Shown in pieces: positions 1 to 9,755 of a DNA stretch of 64,000 bases. Every line of letters starts with the position of its first letter. Position 1 is the first letter of the stretch. The stretch is from Nonlabens sp. Ci31 (GTDB lineage: Bacteria; Bacteroidota; Bacteroidia; Flavobacteriales; Flavobacteriaceae). Both the position numbers and the translations under genes were made by a program. The notes below the pieces were generated by a model that did not search any database, was not told the origin of the DNA, and saw nothing but the letters and a program-made list of their open reading frames with translations. The DNA lies in NCBI RefSeq assembly GCF_012974865.1, contig NZ_CP043633.1, forward strand, positions 1,550,001 to 1,614,000, written 5' to 3'.

Positions 1-1
1 T

Positions 2-835
2 AGATTGATCAATATTCCTACGTTCTACTTGTATAAAGAATATGGGATGTCGTTACAACAGCGTTTGTTTCCCTCTGTGATTAGTGAGCTCTCGCTTTCG
101 CGAAAGCGGATTTCTCAAACAACAAATTACCAATTCATTCCAGATAATGAGGTTTTTACAGATTATGTATTAGCTGAGGTTTCTCTTGGAGCAAGATGGA
201 GTCCAGCTAGTGAATATATGCGCACGCCAAAAGGATATCAAGAGATATCTAGAGGTTACCCTATTTTAAGTGGTCAAATTACACAAGGTATTAAAGGATT
301 TACAGAAAGTAATTTCAATTATCTTAAAGTATCAGCTAAGGTGGAGTACGCTTTTAAAAGACCGGATAAATCCAGTACAGAATTCTTATTAGAAGGTCAT
401 TACAGTGCAGGGGAAGTGCCGTTAACACATCTTTACCACGCGTATCCTAATGCGCCTAATAGAGATGAGATTTTACAACGATTCTCTGTTGCAGGAAGGC
501 GTAGTTTTGAAACCATGTATTTCAATGAGTTCTTTTCTGATAAGCTTACGGTAGGTCAGATAAAGCATCACTTTGCTCCTTTTAATATTTTTTCTTTTTT
601 AAAGCCAGAAATGGTTTTAATTTCTAAAGTTGCTTGGGGCGATTTAGACAACGCACAACGTCATCAAAATGTAACGATCAATACCTTAGAAAAAGGCTAT
701 TTTGAAAGTGGTTTTGAGTTGAATAAATTGCTATTTGGTTTTGGGTTGAGCGCGAGTTACCGTTATGGTGCTTATCATCTTCCTGATTTTGCAGATAATG
801 TGGCCGTAAAATTCACCTTCTATTTAGAGCTTTAA
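2..835 (+). CDS. DUF5686-type outer-membrane protein, C-terminal part (partial)
   Basis: The reading frame is open at the left edge, so only the last ~277 residues are present. The sequence matches my recollection of the C-terminal beta-barrel half of Bacteroidota DUF5686/carboxypeptidase-regulatory-like proteins: amphipathic strands, repeated aromatics, and an end in F-T-F-Y-L-E-L typical of a last barrel strand. The family usually has an N-terminal carboxypeptidase-D regulatory-like domain, which lies outside the window. A CGCTTTCGCGAAAGCG palindrome (93-108) is translated as LSRKR near residue 30. The function of the family is not established. The family call is by recognition only. Confidence 0.7.
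   Translation, partial: RLINIPTFYLYKEYGMSLQQRLFPSVISELSLSRKRISQTTNYQFIPDNEVFTDYVLAEVSLGARWSPASEYMRTPKGYQEISRGYPILSGQITQGIKGFTESNFNYLKVSAKVEYAFKRPDKSSTEFLLEGHYSAGEVPLTHLYHAYPNAPNRDEILQRFSVAGRRSFETMYFNEFFSDKLTVGQIKHHFAPFNIFSFLKPEMVLISKVAWGDLDNAQRHQNVTINTLEKGYFESGFELNKLLFGFGLSASYRYGAYHLPDFADNVAVKFTFYLEL
93..108. repeat. CGCTTTCGCGAAAGCG palindrome, copy 1
   Basis: Perfect 16-bp palindrome inside the DUF5686 gene, read as LSRKR. Other intact copies or core matches start at 3418, 5969, 8285, 21272, 25225, 29333, 35247, 40956, 45385, 50124, 51768, 57428, 60605 and 62172. A split copy lies at 16113-16149. The core CTTTCGCGAAAG is present in every intact copy. Confidence 0.95.
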
Positions 836-988
836 TACTCGAAAAAAACTGATGACAATTCCTATTAAATTACACCTTTACTTTGTTTGAAGCAAAGGTA
901 AAATTATCGATTCTGTTAAGGTTTCTTAATTTATACTGTGCACAGCACATTAAATAACTAATCGTTAAATAATCACACGTTTTAAAAG

Positions 989-996
989 TACATTTG
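989..996 (+). promoter_or_regulatory. -7 box TACATTTG upstream of the MMPL transporter
   Basis: Exact match to the Bacteroidota TAnnTTTG -7 element, 19 bp before the start codon at 1015. The surrounding GTACATTTGCA(C)GCCTTAAAAT is nearly identical to the prs promoter region at 13742. No clear TTG -33 box is seen at the expected distance. Confidence 0.5.
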
Positions 997-1014
997 CACG
1001 CCTTAAAATGATCC

Positions 1015-3405
1015 ATGCAAAAGTTATTTAGTTTTAGATTTTGGAACAGTATTGCTAGACTGATACTGCGCAATAGGGAGATCATTCTCGGGCTTATTGT
1101 GATCATAACTATCGCTTTTGCCACACAATGGAAGTACATGCAGTTTACTCATACGGAAGCAAATCTTCTTCCAGACGACCATCCCATAAATGAAGAGTAC
1201 AATAAGTTTTTAGATAAATTTGGTGAAGAAGGAAACCTTATTATTCTAGGGGTAGAAAATAAAAATTTAGATAACTTTAAAAGCTTTAATGCTTGGAATG
1301 AGTTGGCAGATTCCATAGCCACTTTTGAGGAAGTAGAATTAGTGCTTTCCACTTCTAACCTACCTAATCTGTCAAAGACAGAAGATAATACTCAATTTAT
1401 TATAGAGCCTGTTCTTAAAGAAGTTCTTAAAGATAATGACGAATTAATAGCTTTTAAAAAGAAGCTCTTTAATGATTTGCCTTTTTATAAAAACCTGATC
1501 TATTCAGAAAATGATAGCGTGATACGTACCGCTATTTATTTAAAGAAGGAGATTGTAAACACAAAGGAGCGCGCAGACTTTGTCATCGATAAATTCCAAC
1601 CGCTTGTTCAAGAATATTCCACTAAAAATGAGTTGGATATCAGGACCTCTGGAATGCCTTATATCAGGACGCTCAATTCTCAGAATATTGTTGATGAGAT
1701 AGGCATGTTTTTGATCGCTGCATTGGCAATTACTTCAGGAATTTTCTTCTTTTTCTTTAGATCCTGGCGAGCGACTTTTATCTCCATCCTAACCGTTATA
1801 ATAGGAGTGATGTGGGCTTTCGGTATTTTAGGATGGATAGGTTATGAAATTACGGTTCTCACGGCATTAATTCCGCCATTGATTATTGTGATCGGGATTC
1901 CCAATTGTATTTTCTTGATCAATAAATACCAGCAAGAAATAAAAAAACACGGTAATCAAGCCTTGTCATTGCAACGGGTCATTACTAAAGTAGGTAATGC
2001 CACTTTGATGACTAACCTTACAACTGCCAGCGGATTTGCGACTTTTATCTTTACAGAAAGCAAGTTGTTGGTAGAATTTGGTGTGTTAGCCAGTATATGT
2101 ATTATCGCTATATTCTTGCTGAGTTTGATGATTATTCCAATTGTCTATAGTTACTTGCCTATCCCTAAGGAACGTCATTTACAACACCTTGGCAAAACCT
2201 GGATCAATGGTTTTGTATCTTGGAATGAACGTATGGTTAAGAAAAAGCGCATTCCCATTTATATCACTAGTGTTGTTGTTCTAATTTTGAGTTTTATAGG
2301 GATCTATCAAATCAAAGTTTCTGGGAGCTTGATAGAAGACATGCCTAAAGGAATGCAATTTTATAAGGATATCAAGTTTTTTGAAGAGAGCTTTGATGGA
2401 ATTATGCCACTGGAAATAGTAGTTTACAGTAAAAACGAAAAAGTTACTGCTCTTAAAACACTGAAAAAACTAAACAAACTAGAAGAGCATATCATTGAAA
2501 CACCAGAGCTTTCCCGACCTATGTCACTGGTGTCTGCCGTTAAATTTAGTAAGCAGGCTTTTTATGGTGGCGATCCAGAATATTTTGATTTACCATCCAC
2601 TTATGATGCACTTACCATGGCTCAACTGGTAAAGAAAAGCGCTAAGGATATTTCCTTAATGAAAAGCTTTGTGGACAGTACCGGACAATATGCACGTGTG
2701 ACTACGTTTATGAAGGACATGGGGACAGACCGCATGGAACGCGTAGAAGAAAACCTAAGAGAAAAAATAAAAACCATTTTTCCAGAAGACCGCTATGAAG
2801 TCACTATTACTGGAAAGGCGTTGGTCTTTCAAAAAGGAACCGATTATCTCGTTAATAATTTGATACTTTCTTTATCACTGGCCATTGTGCTCATCGCTCT
2901 TTTTATGGCGTGGATGTTCAAGTCGCTGCGCATGATATTTGTATCGCTGGTGCCAAACCTTTTGCCATTATTAATCACAGCTGGACTGATGGGGTATTTA
3001 GGAGTACCTATTAAGCCTTCCACAATTCTAGTATTTTCCATTGCTTTTGGTATTTCTGTAGATGACACGATTCATTTTTTAGCTAAATACCGTCAAGAGC
3101 TTATTGCAAACAACTGGAAAATCAAGAGGTCTGTTTACGCAGCCTTAAAAGAAACCGGTGTGAGTATGTTTTATACGTCCATAGTTTTGTTTTTTGGATT
3201 CTTAACATTTACATTTTCTAGTTTTGGAGGTACGGTTGCTTTGGGAGCCTTAGTGAGTGCTACCTTGCTTTTTGCCATGGCAGCAAACTTATTGCTACTG
3301 CCTAGTATGTTGCTTTCTCTGGAAAGAAGTATTGCCAACGAGCGCACGTTTAAAAAACCAGCGATTCCGCTTATCGAGCCAGTGCAGGGTGAGGAAGAGG
3401 ATTAG
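1015..3405 (+). CDS. MMPL/RND-superfamily transporter
   Basis: A 796-aa inner-membrane protein of the MMPL/Patched-like branch of the RND superfamily, expected to export a hydrophobic substrate using the proton gradient. Layout: TM1 at about residues 22-40, a large periplasmic loop (40-225), a TM cluster at 228-400, TM7 near 420-440, a second periplasmic loop, and a TM cluster over the last ~170 residues. The two halves show the internal duplication typical of RND proteins. The motif GISVDDTIHFLAKYR in the second cluster is characteristic of this flavobacterial group. The substrate cannot be told from sequence; hopanoid/lipid or polyketide-like lipids are guesses from the family. The gene appears monocistronic. 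Confidence 0.85.
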   Translation: MQKLFSFRFWNSIARLILRNREIILGLIVIITIAFATQWKYMQFTHTEANLLPDDHPINEEYNKFLDKFGEEGNLIILGVENKNLDNFKSFNAWNELADSIATFEEVELVLSTSNLPNLSKTEDNTQFIIEPVLKEVLKDNDELIAFKKKLFNDLPFYKNLIYSENDSVIRTAIYLKKEIVNTKERADFVIDKFQPLVQEYSTKNELDIRTSGMPYIRTLNSQNIVDEIGMFLIAALAITSGIFFFFFRSWRATFISILTVIIGVMWAFGILGWIGYEITVLTALIPPLIIVIGIPNCIFLINKYQQEIKKHGNQALSLQRVITKVGNATLMTNLTTASGFATFIFTESKLLVEFGVLASICIIAIFLLSLMIIPIVYSYLPIPKERHLQHLGKTWINGFVSWNERMVKKKRIPIYITSVVVLILSFIGIYQIKVSGSLIEDMPKGMQFYKDIKFFEESFDGIMPLEIVVYSKNEKVTALKTLKKLNKLEEHIIETPELSRPMSLVSAVKFSKQAFYGGDPEYFDLPSTYDALTMAQLVKKSAKDISLMKSFVDSTGQYARVTTFMKDMGTDRMERVEENLREKIKTIFPEDRYEVTITGKALVFQKGTDYLVNNLILSLSLAIVLIALFMAWMFKSLRMIFVSLVPNLLPLLITAGLMGYLGVPIKPSTILVFSIAFGISVDDTIHFLAKYRQELIANNWKIKRSVYAALKETGVSMFYTSIVLFFGFLTFTFSSFGGTVALGALVSATLLFAMAANLLLLPSMLLSLERSIANERTFKKPAIPLIEPVQGEEED

Positions 3406-3417
3406 GATTTAAGTTTA

Positions 3418-3431
3418 GCTTTCGCGAAAGA
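3418..3431. repeat. Palindrome copy 2 (GCTTTCGCGAAAG)
   Basis: Core of the genome-wide palindrome just 3' of the MMPL gene, lacking the final CG. It is not followed by a T-run, so it does not look like a terminator. Confidence 0.85.
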
Positions 3432-3588
3432 TATAAGAATACCAATACCTCTCATTTACTTGCTATTTTTAATAATCCTTAGTTCCTTAGTACAAAATTA
3501 GGGAGGTAAAGAAGTTAACAAAGTTACTCATCAGTAATAATTTCATCTCCGGATGAGCTGTTCTCAAAATGCTTCTAGTAAAATGATC

Positions 3589-3609
3589 CTTACAAGATCA
3601 TCTTGTAAG
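3589..3609. repeat. Perfect 10-bp inverted repeat
   Basis: CTTACAAGAT and ATCTTGTAAG flank a single C. It lies in the decay zone between the MMPL gene and the transposase remnant. It could be an operator or a hairpin; no T-tract follows. Confidence 0.5.
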
Positions 3610-3844
3610 AGCATGAATGTAGAATAATAAGTAACGCAACCATTACTTAAAATTTACATCTATTGGATAAATAATCTTAATATTTATACCATAAAAAACA
3701 TAACGCCTTATTTGTCAAATCGCATTTACGCCCTGCTGAGCTTGTCGAAGTATTGCGGTTTCGCTTATCATACTATTCTCGATACTTTTAACGTCCTGCG
3801 ATAGCGACGACGTCCCAGACTGCACAGCCATAGACTGCTTACCA

Positions 3845-4310
3845 CATCTGGTATCATCATAGTATCGTCCCAACAAGTATGTATTTTGATACCTCCTTTT
3901 GCTGTCCAAAATTTTGCCCAATCAAACATAGACAAGCATAGGCTAATAATAGTATTGTCTATGAGCTTTTTGTTTCGGTCTTGGATTTCTTTGATTATGT
4001 GGGACTGATATCGATTAGAAAGCATACGGCTATAATGTGATACAAGCCTGTGGTAAAGGGTCTCAAAGACTTTATAATCTCTATTCTTATTGCCTTCACC
4101 CATCGTAGAACCTGCAGGACTTTGATGGAGTCCTCAACTAGATATAAATGTCTCTGACACGCCTATACCAGTAGAAATATCGCTCCAAGTAAAGCACTTA
4201 TTAAGCTGTCCGAAAGTTAAAGCTACAAATTGATCCAAGGTCTTATACTTACTGCACCCTTTGTCGCTTTTATGTGTTTCGGCGCAGCGAGCAAGCATCC
4301 AAGAAGGAAC
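3845..4310 (-). pseudogene. IS4-family transposase remnant
   Basis: Reading the minus strand from about 4310 gives an N-terminal region (SWMLARCAETHKSDKGCSKY, then LDQFVALTFGQLNKCF), then SETFIS, an in-frame TGA at 4136-4134, then GLHQSPAGSTMGEGNKNRDY and a DDE segment, IDNTIISLCLSMFDWAKF followed by KGGIKIHTCWDD. This order matches IS4-family transposases with a DUF4372 N-terminus. The frame then runs into unrelated sequence near 3845, so the second Asp and the Glu of the DDE triad are missing. The element is dead: it has one nonsense codon and a 3' truncation. Terminal inverted repeats were not identified. It lies just upstream of the 5'-truncated pseudogene at 4419 and may have disrupted it. 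Confidence 0.8.
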
Positions 4311-4418
4311 TAAATCTAAAATTTAGCGTATTAGAGGAGTGTTTGTATTTTTAGTTTGCAAAACCAACATACGGGATTCTCAAGCTTCTTTTAAAATTAA
4401 ACTTTCGGATAGTTGTGA

Positions 4419-5787
4419 TTCAGCATCAATCTTAACTTTACTATTACAGATTTAAACCTTGATAATCCATCAAGCGTTTTATTACCTATAGAAACATATC
4501 CTGTTGGTCTTAATAATTCTTTTGATTTAAATGATGCTAGTTAGACGGGAAACGGTCTTTTCTTTTCTTTAGGAATTTCTGGAAGATATGCTGATGGCTT
4601 TAATTTTATTCCTACAACAAGTGCTCTAGATGTGGGTGAAGGTTTTTCTTCTTTGAATGAGCGGGATTATTTATTTAAATATAATTCTTCTAGCCCGCCT
4701 AGTGGTTCACTTACTATTCCTTTTGATAATTATAGTACCTCTTATAATTCAACAGGTTTGAATGAAAGGCATATATCTTTTAATACACGTAATGGGGATT
4801 GGCTAGCTTTAGAACTGAATACGGTTTCAGGTGATGAGGACATATTTAACGGTACATTTATTTGCGATTTAGTAAACTTAGGAATTCAAGGTTCAGATAA
4901 CGTCTGTGATACAGGTGTTTTTTTGTACTTAGTGGTGCGAGCTCCTACTCGTGGACTTCTAATAGTACTAACTTAATAATAAGCAATTCAACCAATAATC
5001 AAGTAGTGGTTACTAGACAGAATGATTATAACAACTATGCTGTCATTCCATTAACTGTCCAGTCTGTAAAATGTGGTGTTTCAAATCAAGTATTTACAAA
5101 AGAAGTCTACTTAGGGATTCCTGTAATAGGAAATAACACTCAAATTTTGAATTTGGATATTCCTTCATTATCACTTTATGAAGATGAATATTGCGAGCAG
5201 GTATCTGTACGTTTTAATATAGGCTCACCATCTATTTTTGAATATGATAAAATAGAAATGTGAAGAGTAACCCCATCACAATCTTACTGGGATGGAGATT
5301 TGAGAAACGTATCAATCCAGAAGTTGTACTATTTCCTACTAGTAATGAATTACTCATTTTTGAAGCTAGATCACATAATATATGCGGCTGGTCAGAATGG
5401 AAAGAGTATAGTGTAGATTTGAACGTTTGTGATGATGATTGTAGTACTGCCAATGGCAACTCTGGCAATTCAAATAGCAGGAGCGATAACTTTATTATAT
5501 CACCAGTCCGAGCAATTACTGATATTACGATATCTTTTAACGTAAATCCTACATGGACTTGTACTCCTACACAGGGTTTAAACGGTTTACTTAATCAAAA
5601 TGCAGATCCGTTTTGCGAGTATCATATCATGGTAGAGATGTACGATCTAGGAAATCTACGTCAGGTTTTTATAAAACGACATAATTTAGGTGCTTCTTTT
5701 GACATTTCTAATCTTATGCCTGGCACGTATATACTAAAAATGGAACATAGCGGTCAACAAGAAAATCATCAGATAGTGGTTCAATAA
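4419..5787 (+). pseudogene. Decayed secreted/surface protein gene (two frameshifts, one stop)
   Basis: Three consecutive open segments read as one protein. Segment 1 (4419-~4920) is broken by a TAG at 4542-4544. A shift in a T-run near 4918-4925 moves to a frame continuing ...VLSGASSYSWTSNSTN... to 5263. A second shift near 5258 moves to the segment ending at 5787. The composition (many N, S, T, I, paired Cys such as CDDDCSTANG) suits an extracellular Bacteroidota protein. The end, SNLMPGTYILKMEH followed by QQENHQIVVQ, resembles a type IX secretion sorting domain. The 5' end is missing. No family was recognised. Sequencing error at the T-run is possible, but three lesions favour real decay. 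Confidence 0.65.
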
Positions 5788-5808
5788 ATAAACACTAGTA
5801 TGGTGACT

Positions 5809-5845
5809 AAAAAAGCTTGTTTTGAATTTCAAAACAAGCTTTTTT
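5809..5845 (+). terminator. Rho-independent terminator (bidirectional)
   Basis: AAAAAAGCTTGTTTT pairs perfectly with AAAACAAGCTTTTTT around a short GAATTTC centre. It ends the pseudogene transcription unit and is symmetrical enough to work in both directions. Confidence 0.85.
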
Positions 5846-5968
5846 GTTTCCAAATAATTTTAATAAATAGAAATCTAGTTGTTTATATTTTACTAGGGTA
5901 AAATTAAATGGAGTTGTGCTCTAAGCAGTATCATTGGTAGTTTGAAAGAAAGGTCTTCTCTTTTCTCA

Positions 5969-5982
5969 CTTTCGCGAAAGCG
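5969..5982. repeat. Palindrome copy 3 (CTTTCGCGAAAGCG)
   Basis: Intergenic copy, about 40 bp upstream of the asnS -33 box. Confidence 0.85.
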
Positions 5983-6022
5983 AGACCCCCACAAACAGCA
6001 TCACATTTAGAATCATAATTAA

Positions 6023-6053
6023 TTGTACCAACGCTTCATAAAAATTATATTTG
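6023..6053 (+). promoter_or_regulatory. asnS promoter (TTG-N20-TATATTTG)
   Basis: A -33 TTG at 6023-6025 and a -7 TATATTTG at 6046-6053 are separated by 20 bp, an exact fit to the Bacteroidota primary sigma consensus. The leader to the ATG at 6080 is about 20 nt. Confidence 0.75.
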
Positions 6054-6079
6054 CCAGACTGAATTGATCCAGAAAACCA

Positions 6080-7528
6080 ATGAAAAGAATAGCAGCAATA
6101 CTCAAGTCTGAGCCTAGTATGGCAGAGATTACCGTAAAAGGCTGGGTACGTAGTTTTAGAAACGATAGATTTATAGCGGTCAACGATGGTTCTACCATTC
6201 ATAATTTACAAGCCGTTATAGAGCCAGAAAATCACGAACGCGACCTTTTAGATAAAATTACAGTGGCAGCAGCAGTTGCTGTAACTGGAACACTGGTAGA
6301 AAGTGAAGGTTCTGGACAACGTGTAGAGCTACAGGTAACTAAAATAGAAATTCTCGCTACTGCAGACCCTGAAGAGGTGAAGAAAACCATACTTTCTCCT
6401 AAAAAACACAAACTGGAAACCTTAAGAGAACAAGCGCATTTAAGAGTGCGTACCAATACTTTTGGTGCAGTAATGCGCGTAAGAGCAGCGTTATCCTTTG
6501 CAGTTCACAAGTATTTTCAAGAACAAGGCTTTTATCAAGCACACACACCTATCATCACAGGAAGTGATGCAGAAGGTGCTGGAGAAATGTTTAGAATATC
6601 CACTTTAGATCCTAAGAGTCCGCCGTTGGATGAGGGGGGAAACATCGATTACAAGCAAGATTTTTTTGAAAAGGAATCTAATTTAACGGTCTCTGGTCAG
6701 TTGGAAGCCGAAACTTATGCAATGGGATTGGGTCAAGTGTATACCTTCGGACCAACCTTTAGAGCAGAAAACTCCAATACCTCTCGTCACCTAGCCGAGT
6801 TCTGGATGATAGAGCCTGAGGTAGCATTTAATGATCTGGATGCCAACATGGACCTGGCCGAAGATTTTATCAAATATGTGGTAGAATATGCGCTCGATAA
6901 TTGTTCTGACGATATTGAGTTTCTAGAAAATAGGTTAACCGAAGAGGATAAAAGCAAGCCCATGGTTGAGCGCAGTCCGATGCCATTAAGAGAGAAGCTC
7001 GCATTTATAGGTAAGAATAACTTTAAACGTGTTTCTTATACAGAGGCGATTGATATCTTAAGAAATTCTAAGCCTAATAAAAAGAAAAAATTTAAATACA
7101 TCATTGAAGAATGGGGTACCGACTTACAATCAGAGCATGAGCGCTATCTGGTAGAAAAGCATTTTGAATGCCCTGTTATCTTATTTGACTATCCTGCAAA
7201 AATCAAAGCCTTTTATATGAGGCTAAATGATGCTGATAGTGAAGGTCGTGAAACCGTAAGAGCTATGGATATTCTATTCCCTGGGATAGGTGAAATAGTA
7301 GGGGGCTCACAACGTGAAGAACGTTATGATGTCCTTAAAGGAAAAATGGACGCGATGGGTATTCCTTTAGAAGAGTTAGGATGGTACTTAGAAATGCGTA
7401 AATTCGGTAGTGTGGTGCACAGTGGGTTCGGTCTCGGATTTGAAAGACTGGTTATGTTCGTAACTGGAATGGGGAATGTGCGAGATGTGATCCCTTATCC
7501 GCGTACTCCTGGAAACGCTTCTTTTTAA
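6080..7528 (+). CDS. asnS: Asparaginyl-tRNA synthetase
   Basis: A 482-aa class IIb aminoacyl-tRNA synthetase, charging tRNA-Asn with asparagine in the cytoplasm. An N-terminal OB-fold anticodon-binding domain (about residues 1-120, VKGWVRSFRNDRFIAVNDGS) is followed by the class II catalytic core. Motif 2 region: TFGPTFRAENSNTSRHLAEF. Motif 3 region: GFGLGFERLVMFVTGMGNVR. The insertion around residues 175-205 (DPKSPPLDEGGNIDYKQDFF) is the AsnRS-specific insertion seen in this group. The length is normal and the ATG follows a clear promoter. The same-strand neighbour rpoN follows after a hairpin. Confidence 0.97.
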   Translation: MKRIAAILKSEPSMAEITVKGWVRSFRNDRFIAVNDGSTIHNLQAVIEPENHERDLLDKITVAAAVAVTGTLVESEGSGQRVELQVTKIEILATADPEEVKKTILSPKKHKLETLREQAHLRVRTNTFGAVMRVRAALSFAVHKYFQEQGFYQAHTPIITGSDAEGAGEMFRISTLDPKSPPLDEGGNIDYKQDFFEKESNLTVSGQLEAETYAMGLGQVYTFGPTFRAENSNTSRHLAEFWMIEPEVAFNDLDANMDLAEDFIKYVVEYALDNCSDDIEFLENRLTEEDKSKPMVERSPMPLREKLAFIGKNNFKRVSYTEAIDILRNSKPNKKKKFKYIIEEWGTDLQSEHERYLVEKHFECPVILFDYPAKIKAFYMRLNDADSEGRETVRAMDILFPGIGEIVGGSQREERYDVLKGKMDAMGIPLEELGWYLEMRKFGSVVHSGFGLGFERLVMFVTGMGNVRDVIPYPRTPGNASF

Positions 7529-7547
7529 AAGAAATTCAACTATATGG

Positions 7548-7588
7548 AAGTCCTGATTTCTAAGCCAGAAATCGGGACTTTCTGTTTG
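7548..7588 (+). terminator. Probable terminator after asnS
   Basis: AAGTCCTGATTTCT (7548-7561) pairs with AGAAATCGGGACTT (7567-7580), with one G-T pair, followed by a short T-rich stretch. It separates asnS from rpoN. Confidence 0.6.
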
Positions 7589-7682
7589 AAAAGGGACTAA
7601 AGGTATAGGTTTGTTATAATTTTAACAACTTTGTCTTTAATCAAATAGGCTTTTAGTATTTTTACTTAGTTATAAAACATAC

Positions 7683-9143
7683 ATGCTTAAACAGTCACTA
7701 AATTTTAAATTATCTCAGAAGTTATCTCCTCAACAAATACAGTTGATGAAATTGATACAATTGCCGACTCAGGCTTTTGAGCAACGGGTAAAATCAGAAC
7801 TGGAAGAAAATCCGGCTTTAGATGACGGTAAAGAAAAAACAGATGATGAGTACGATGAGTTTTCTAATGAAGAAGATTACGAGGACGGAAATGAGTCTAT
7901 TGAAACAGACGATATTAATGTAGATGATTATCTGAGCGATGATGACATTCCTGAATACCGTACCAAAGCAAATAACTACAGCGCAGATGACGATGAGAAA
8001 AGCATTCCATATGCCGCTGGAAAATCCTTCACACAAACCTTATTAGAACAACTCAACACGCGCAGATTAAGTGAAGATCACAGAGCGATTGCAGAGTTTC
8101 TTGTGGGCAGCATCGATGCGAGTGGTTATATAAGAAGATCGCTGGAAGACATTACTGATGACCTTGCTTTTACCATGAATTTGTATACCGAAGTGGAAGA
8201 GGTGGAAAAAGTACTTAAAGTCGTTCATGAATTAGATCCTGCTGGGGTAGGAGCTCGTAATTTGCAAGAGTGTTTATTGTTACAGCTTTCGCGAAAGCGG
8301 AAAACAGAAAGTATTGAGATCGCCATAAAATTAATAAGAGATTCCTTTGATGCATTTAGTAAGAAGCATTATTCGAAAATCATGGCTAAATATGATATCA
8401 CGGAAGATGAATTGCGGGATGCAATAGACGATATAGAGCATTTAAACCCTAAACCTGGAGGTTCTTATGCTGGTGGAAGTACCCGAGTCGTAGAACAAGT
8501 AGTTCCTGATTTTACCATTAGAATCAAAGATGGAGAATTAGAACTCACACTTAATGGGCGTAATGCCCCAGAGTTGCACGTATCTAGAGATTATTCTAAT
8601 ATGTTGCGCGGGTATAAAGAGGCTAAAGAAAAAACCAAATCTCAAAAAGATGCGGTCATGTTTATCAAACAAAAATTAGATGGAGCTAAATGGTTTATAG
8701 ACGCTATTAAACAACGACAAGAAACCTTATTTGTCACCATGTCCACCATTATGCATTATCAGCAGGCGTATTTTCAATCTGGAGATGAGCGTAATTTAAG
8801 ACCTATGATCTTAAAGGATATTGCCGATAAGATTGATATGGATGTTTCTACGGTTTCTCGAGTGGCAAATTCTAAATATGTTGATACGCCATACGGAACT
8901 AAATTAATAAAAGTATTCTTCTCTGAATCTATGACCAATACGGATGGAGAAGAGGTTTCCACTAGAGAGATTAAAAAAATTCTAGAAACGGTTATCAATG
9001 ATGAAAGTAAGAAAAAGCCGCTTACAGATCAAAAACTAGCCGAATTGCTTAAGGAAAAAGGGTACCCTATTGCTCGTAGAACAGTTGCTAAGTACAGAGA
9101 ACAATTAGACATTCCTGTTGCACGCTTAAGAAAAGAGATTTAG
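7683..9143 (+). CDS. rpoN: RNA polymerase sigma-54 factor
   Basis: A 486-aa sigma-54. Region I is Gln/Leu-rich (LSQKLSPQQIQLMKLIQLPT, residues ~11-30) and binds enhancer-binding proteins. Region II is strongly acidic (about residues 45-95). The core-binding and HTH domains follow, and the RpoN box reads ARRTVAKYREQLDIP near the C-terminus. The length is normal. A palindrome copy (8285-8299) is translated LSRKR at about residue 202 in the core-binding domain, apparently tolerated. A weak promoter, TTG (7631) and TATTTTTA (7657-7664), lies upstream. The 201-aa membrane-protein gene begins 6 bp after the stop, so the two are probably co-transcribed. Confidence 0.97.
   Translation: MLKQSLNFKLSQKLSPQQIQLMKLIQLPTQAFEQRVKSELEENPALDDGKEKTDDEYDEFSNEEDYEDGNESIETDDINVDDYLSDDDIPEYRTKANNYSADDDEKSIPYAAGKSFTQTLLEQLNTRRLSEDHRAIAEFLVGSIDASGYIRRSLEDITDDLAFTMNLYTEVEEVEKVLKVVHELDPAGVGARNLQECLLLQLSRKRKTESIEIAIKLIRDSFDAFSKKHYSKIMAKYDITEDELRDAIDDIEHLNPKPGGSYAGGSTRVVEQVVPDFTIRIKDGELELTLNGRNAPELHVSRDYSNMLRGYKEAKEKTKSQKDAVMFIKQKLDGAKWFIDAIKQRQETLFVTMSTIMHYQQAYFQSGDERNLRPMILKDIADKIDMDVSTVSRVANSKYVDTPYGTKLIKVFFSESMTNTDGEEVSTREIKKILETVINDESKKKPLTDQKLAELLKEKGYPIARRTVAKYREQLDIPVARLRKEI
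8285..8299. repeat. Palindrome copy 4, inside rpoN
   Basis: GCTTTCGCGAAAGCG read in frame as LSRKR in the sigma-54 core-binding domain. Confidence 0.95.
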
Positions 9144-9149
9144 AGCCTT

Positions 9150-9755
9150 ATGAAGTGGTTTCTAAAGCTGTGGAGTTACATTGTCAACCCGCTATTTATT
9201 CCTTCGGTAGTGTCGCTATGGTACTTTAATTTCAACTATTACAACGATCCAGAGAATGTACAGATAAAATTGTACCTTATAGTTATTCTTACCGCTGCCA
9301 TTCCGTTACTCGTTTATACGATGCTTAAGATTCTAGGTATTGTAAATAGCATTCACCTTTCCAGCACTAGGGAACGCATCACTCCTTTACTGGTTTACAT
9401 GATCTTATTAGTTATATTGTTGCGCGGTGCCTTTAGAGACGGTTTGCATTTATCATTGTATTACTTTTTTATAGGAATCTTAATAGCAACTTTGGTGGCT
9501 ACGTTAATGACTGCTTTGAGATACAAAATAAGTCTTCACTTGATGGCAACCGGAGGTGTTTTGGGTTTTTGTATAATGCTTTCCTTTACACAAGGAATAA
9601 GTCTCTTGTTACCAATGGCTCTCATGGGTGTCGTTTCTGGTCTTACGGCGACCTCTAGATTGAGTATGAAGGCTCACAAAGGCCACGAACTTATTTTTGG
9701 ATTTGCGTTGGGGTTAGTAAGTCAGGTACTGGCTTTTAGCTATTCGGTAACTTAG
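9150..9755 (+). CDS. Conserved integral membrane protein downstream of rpoN
   Basis: A 201-aa protein with about six hydrophobic segments: residues 5-25, 40-62, 80-97, 101-122, 132-155 and 180-198. No signal peptide is seen. A conserved-looking turn, SSTRERITPLLVY, follows TM2, and RYKISLHLMATGGVLG resembles the C-terminal His motif of PAP2-type phosphatases, but the remaining PAP2 signature is absent, so I do not assign an enzyme. It starts 6 bp behind rpoN and is likely translationally linked. Function unknown. Confidence 0.75.
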   Translation: MKWFLKLWSYIVNPLFIPSVVSLWYFNFNYYNDPENVQIKLYLIVILTAAIPLLVYTMLKILGIVNSIHLSSTRERITPLLVYMILLVILLRGAFRDGLHLSLYYFFIGILIATLVATLMTALRYKISLHLMATGGVLGFCIMLSFTQGISLLLPMALMGVVSGLTATSRLSMKAHKGHELIFGFALGLVSQVLAFSYSVT

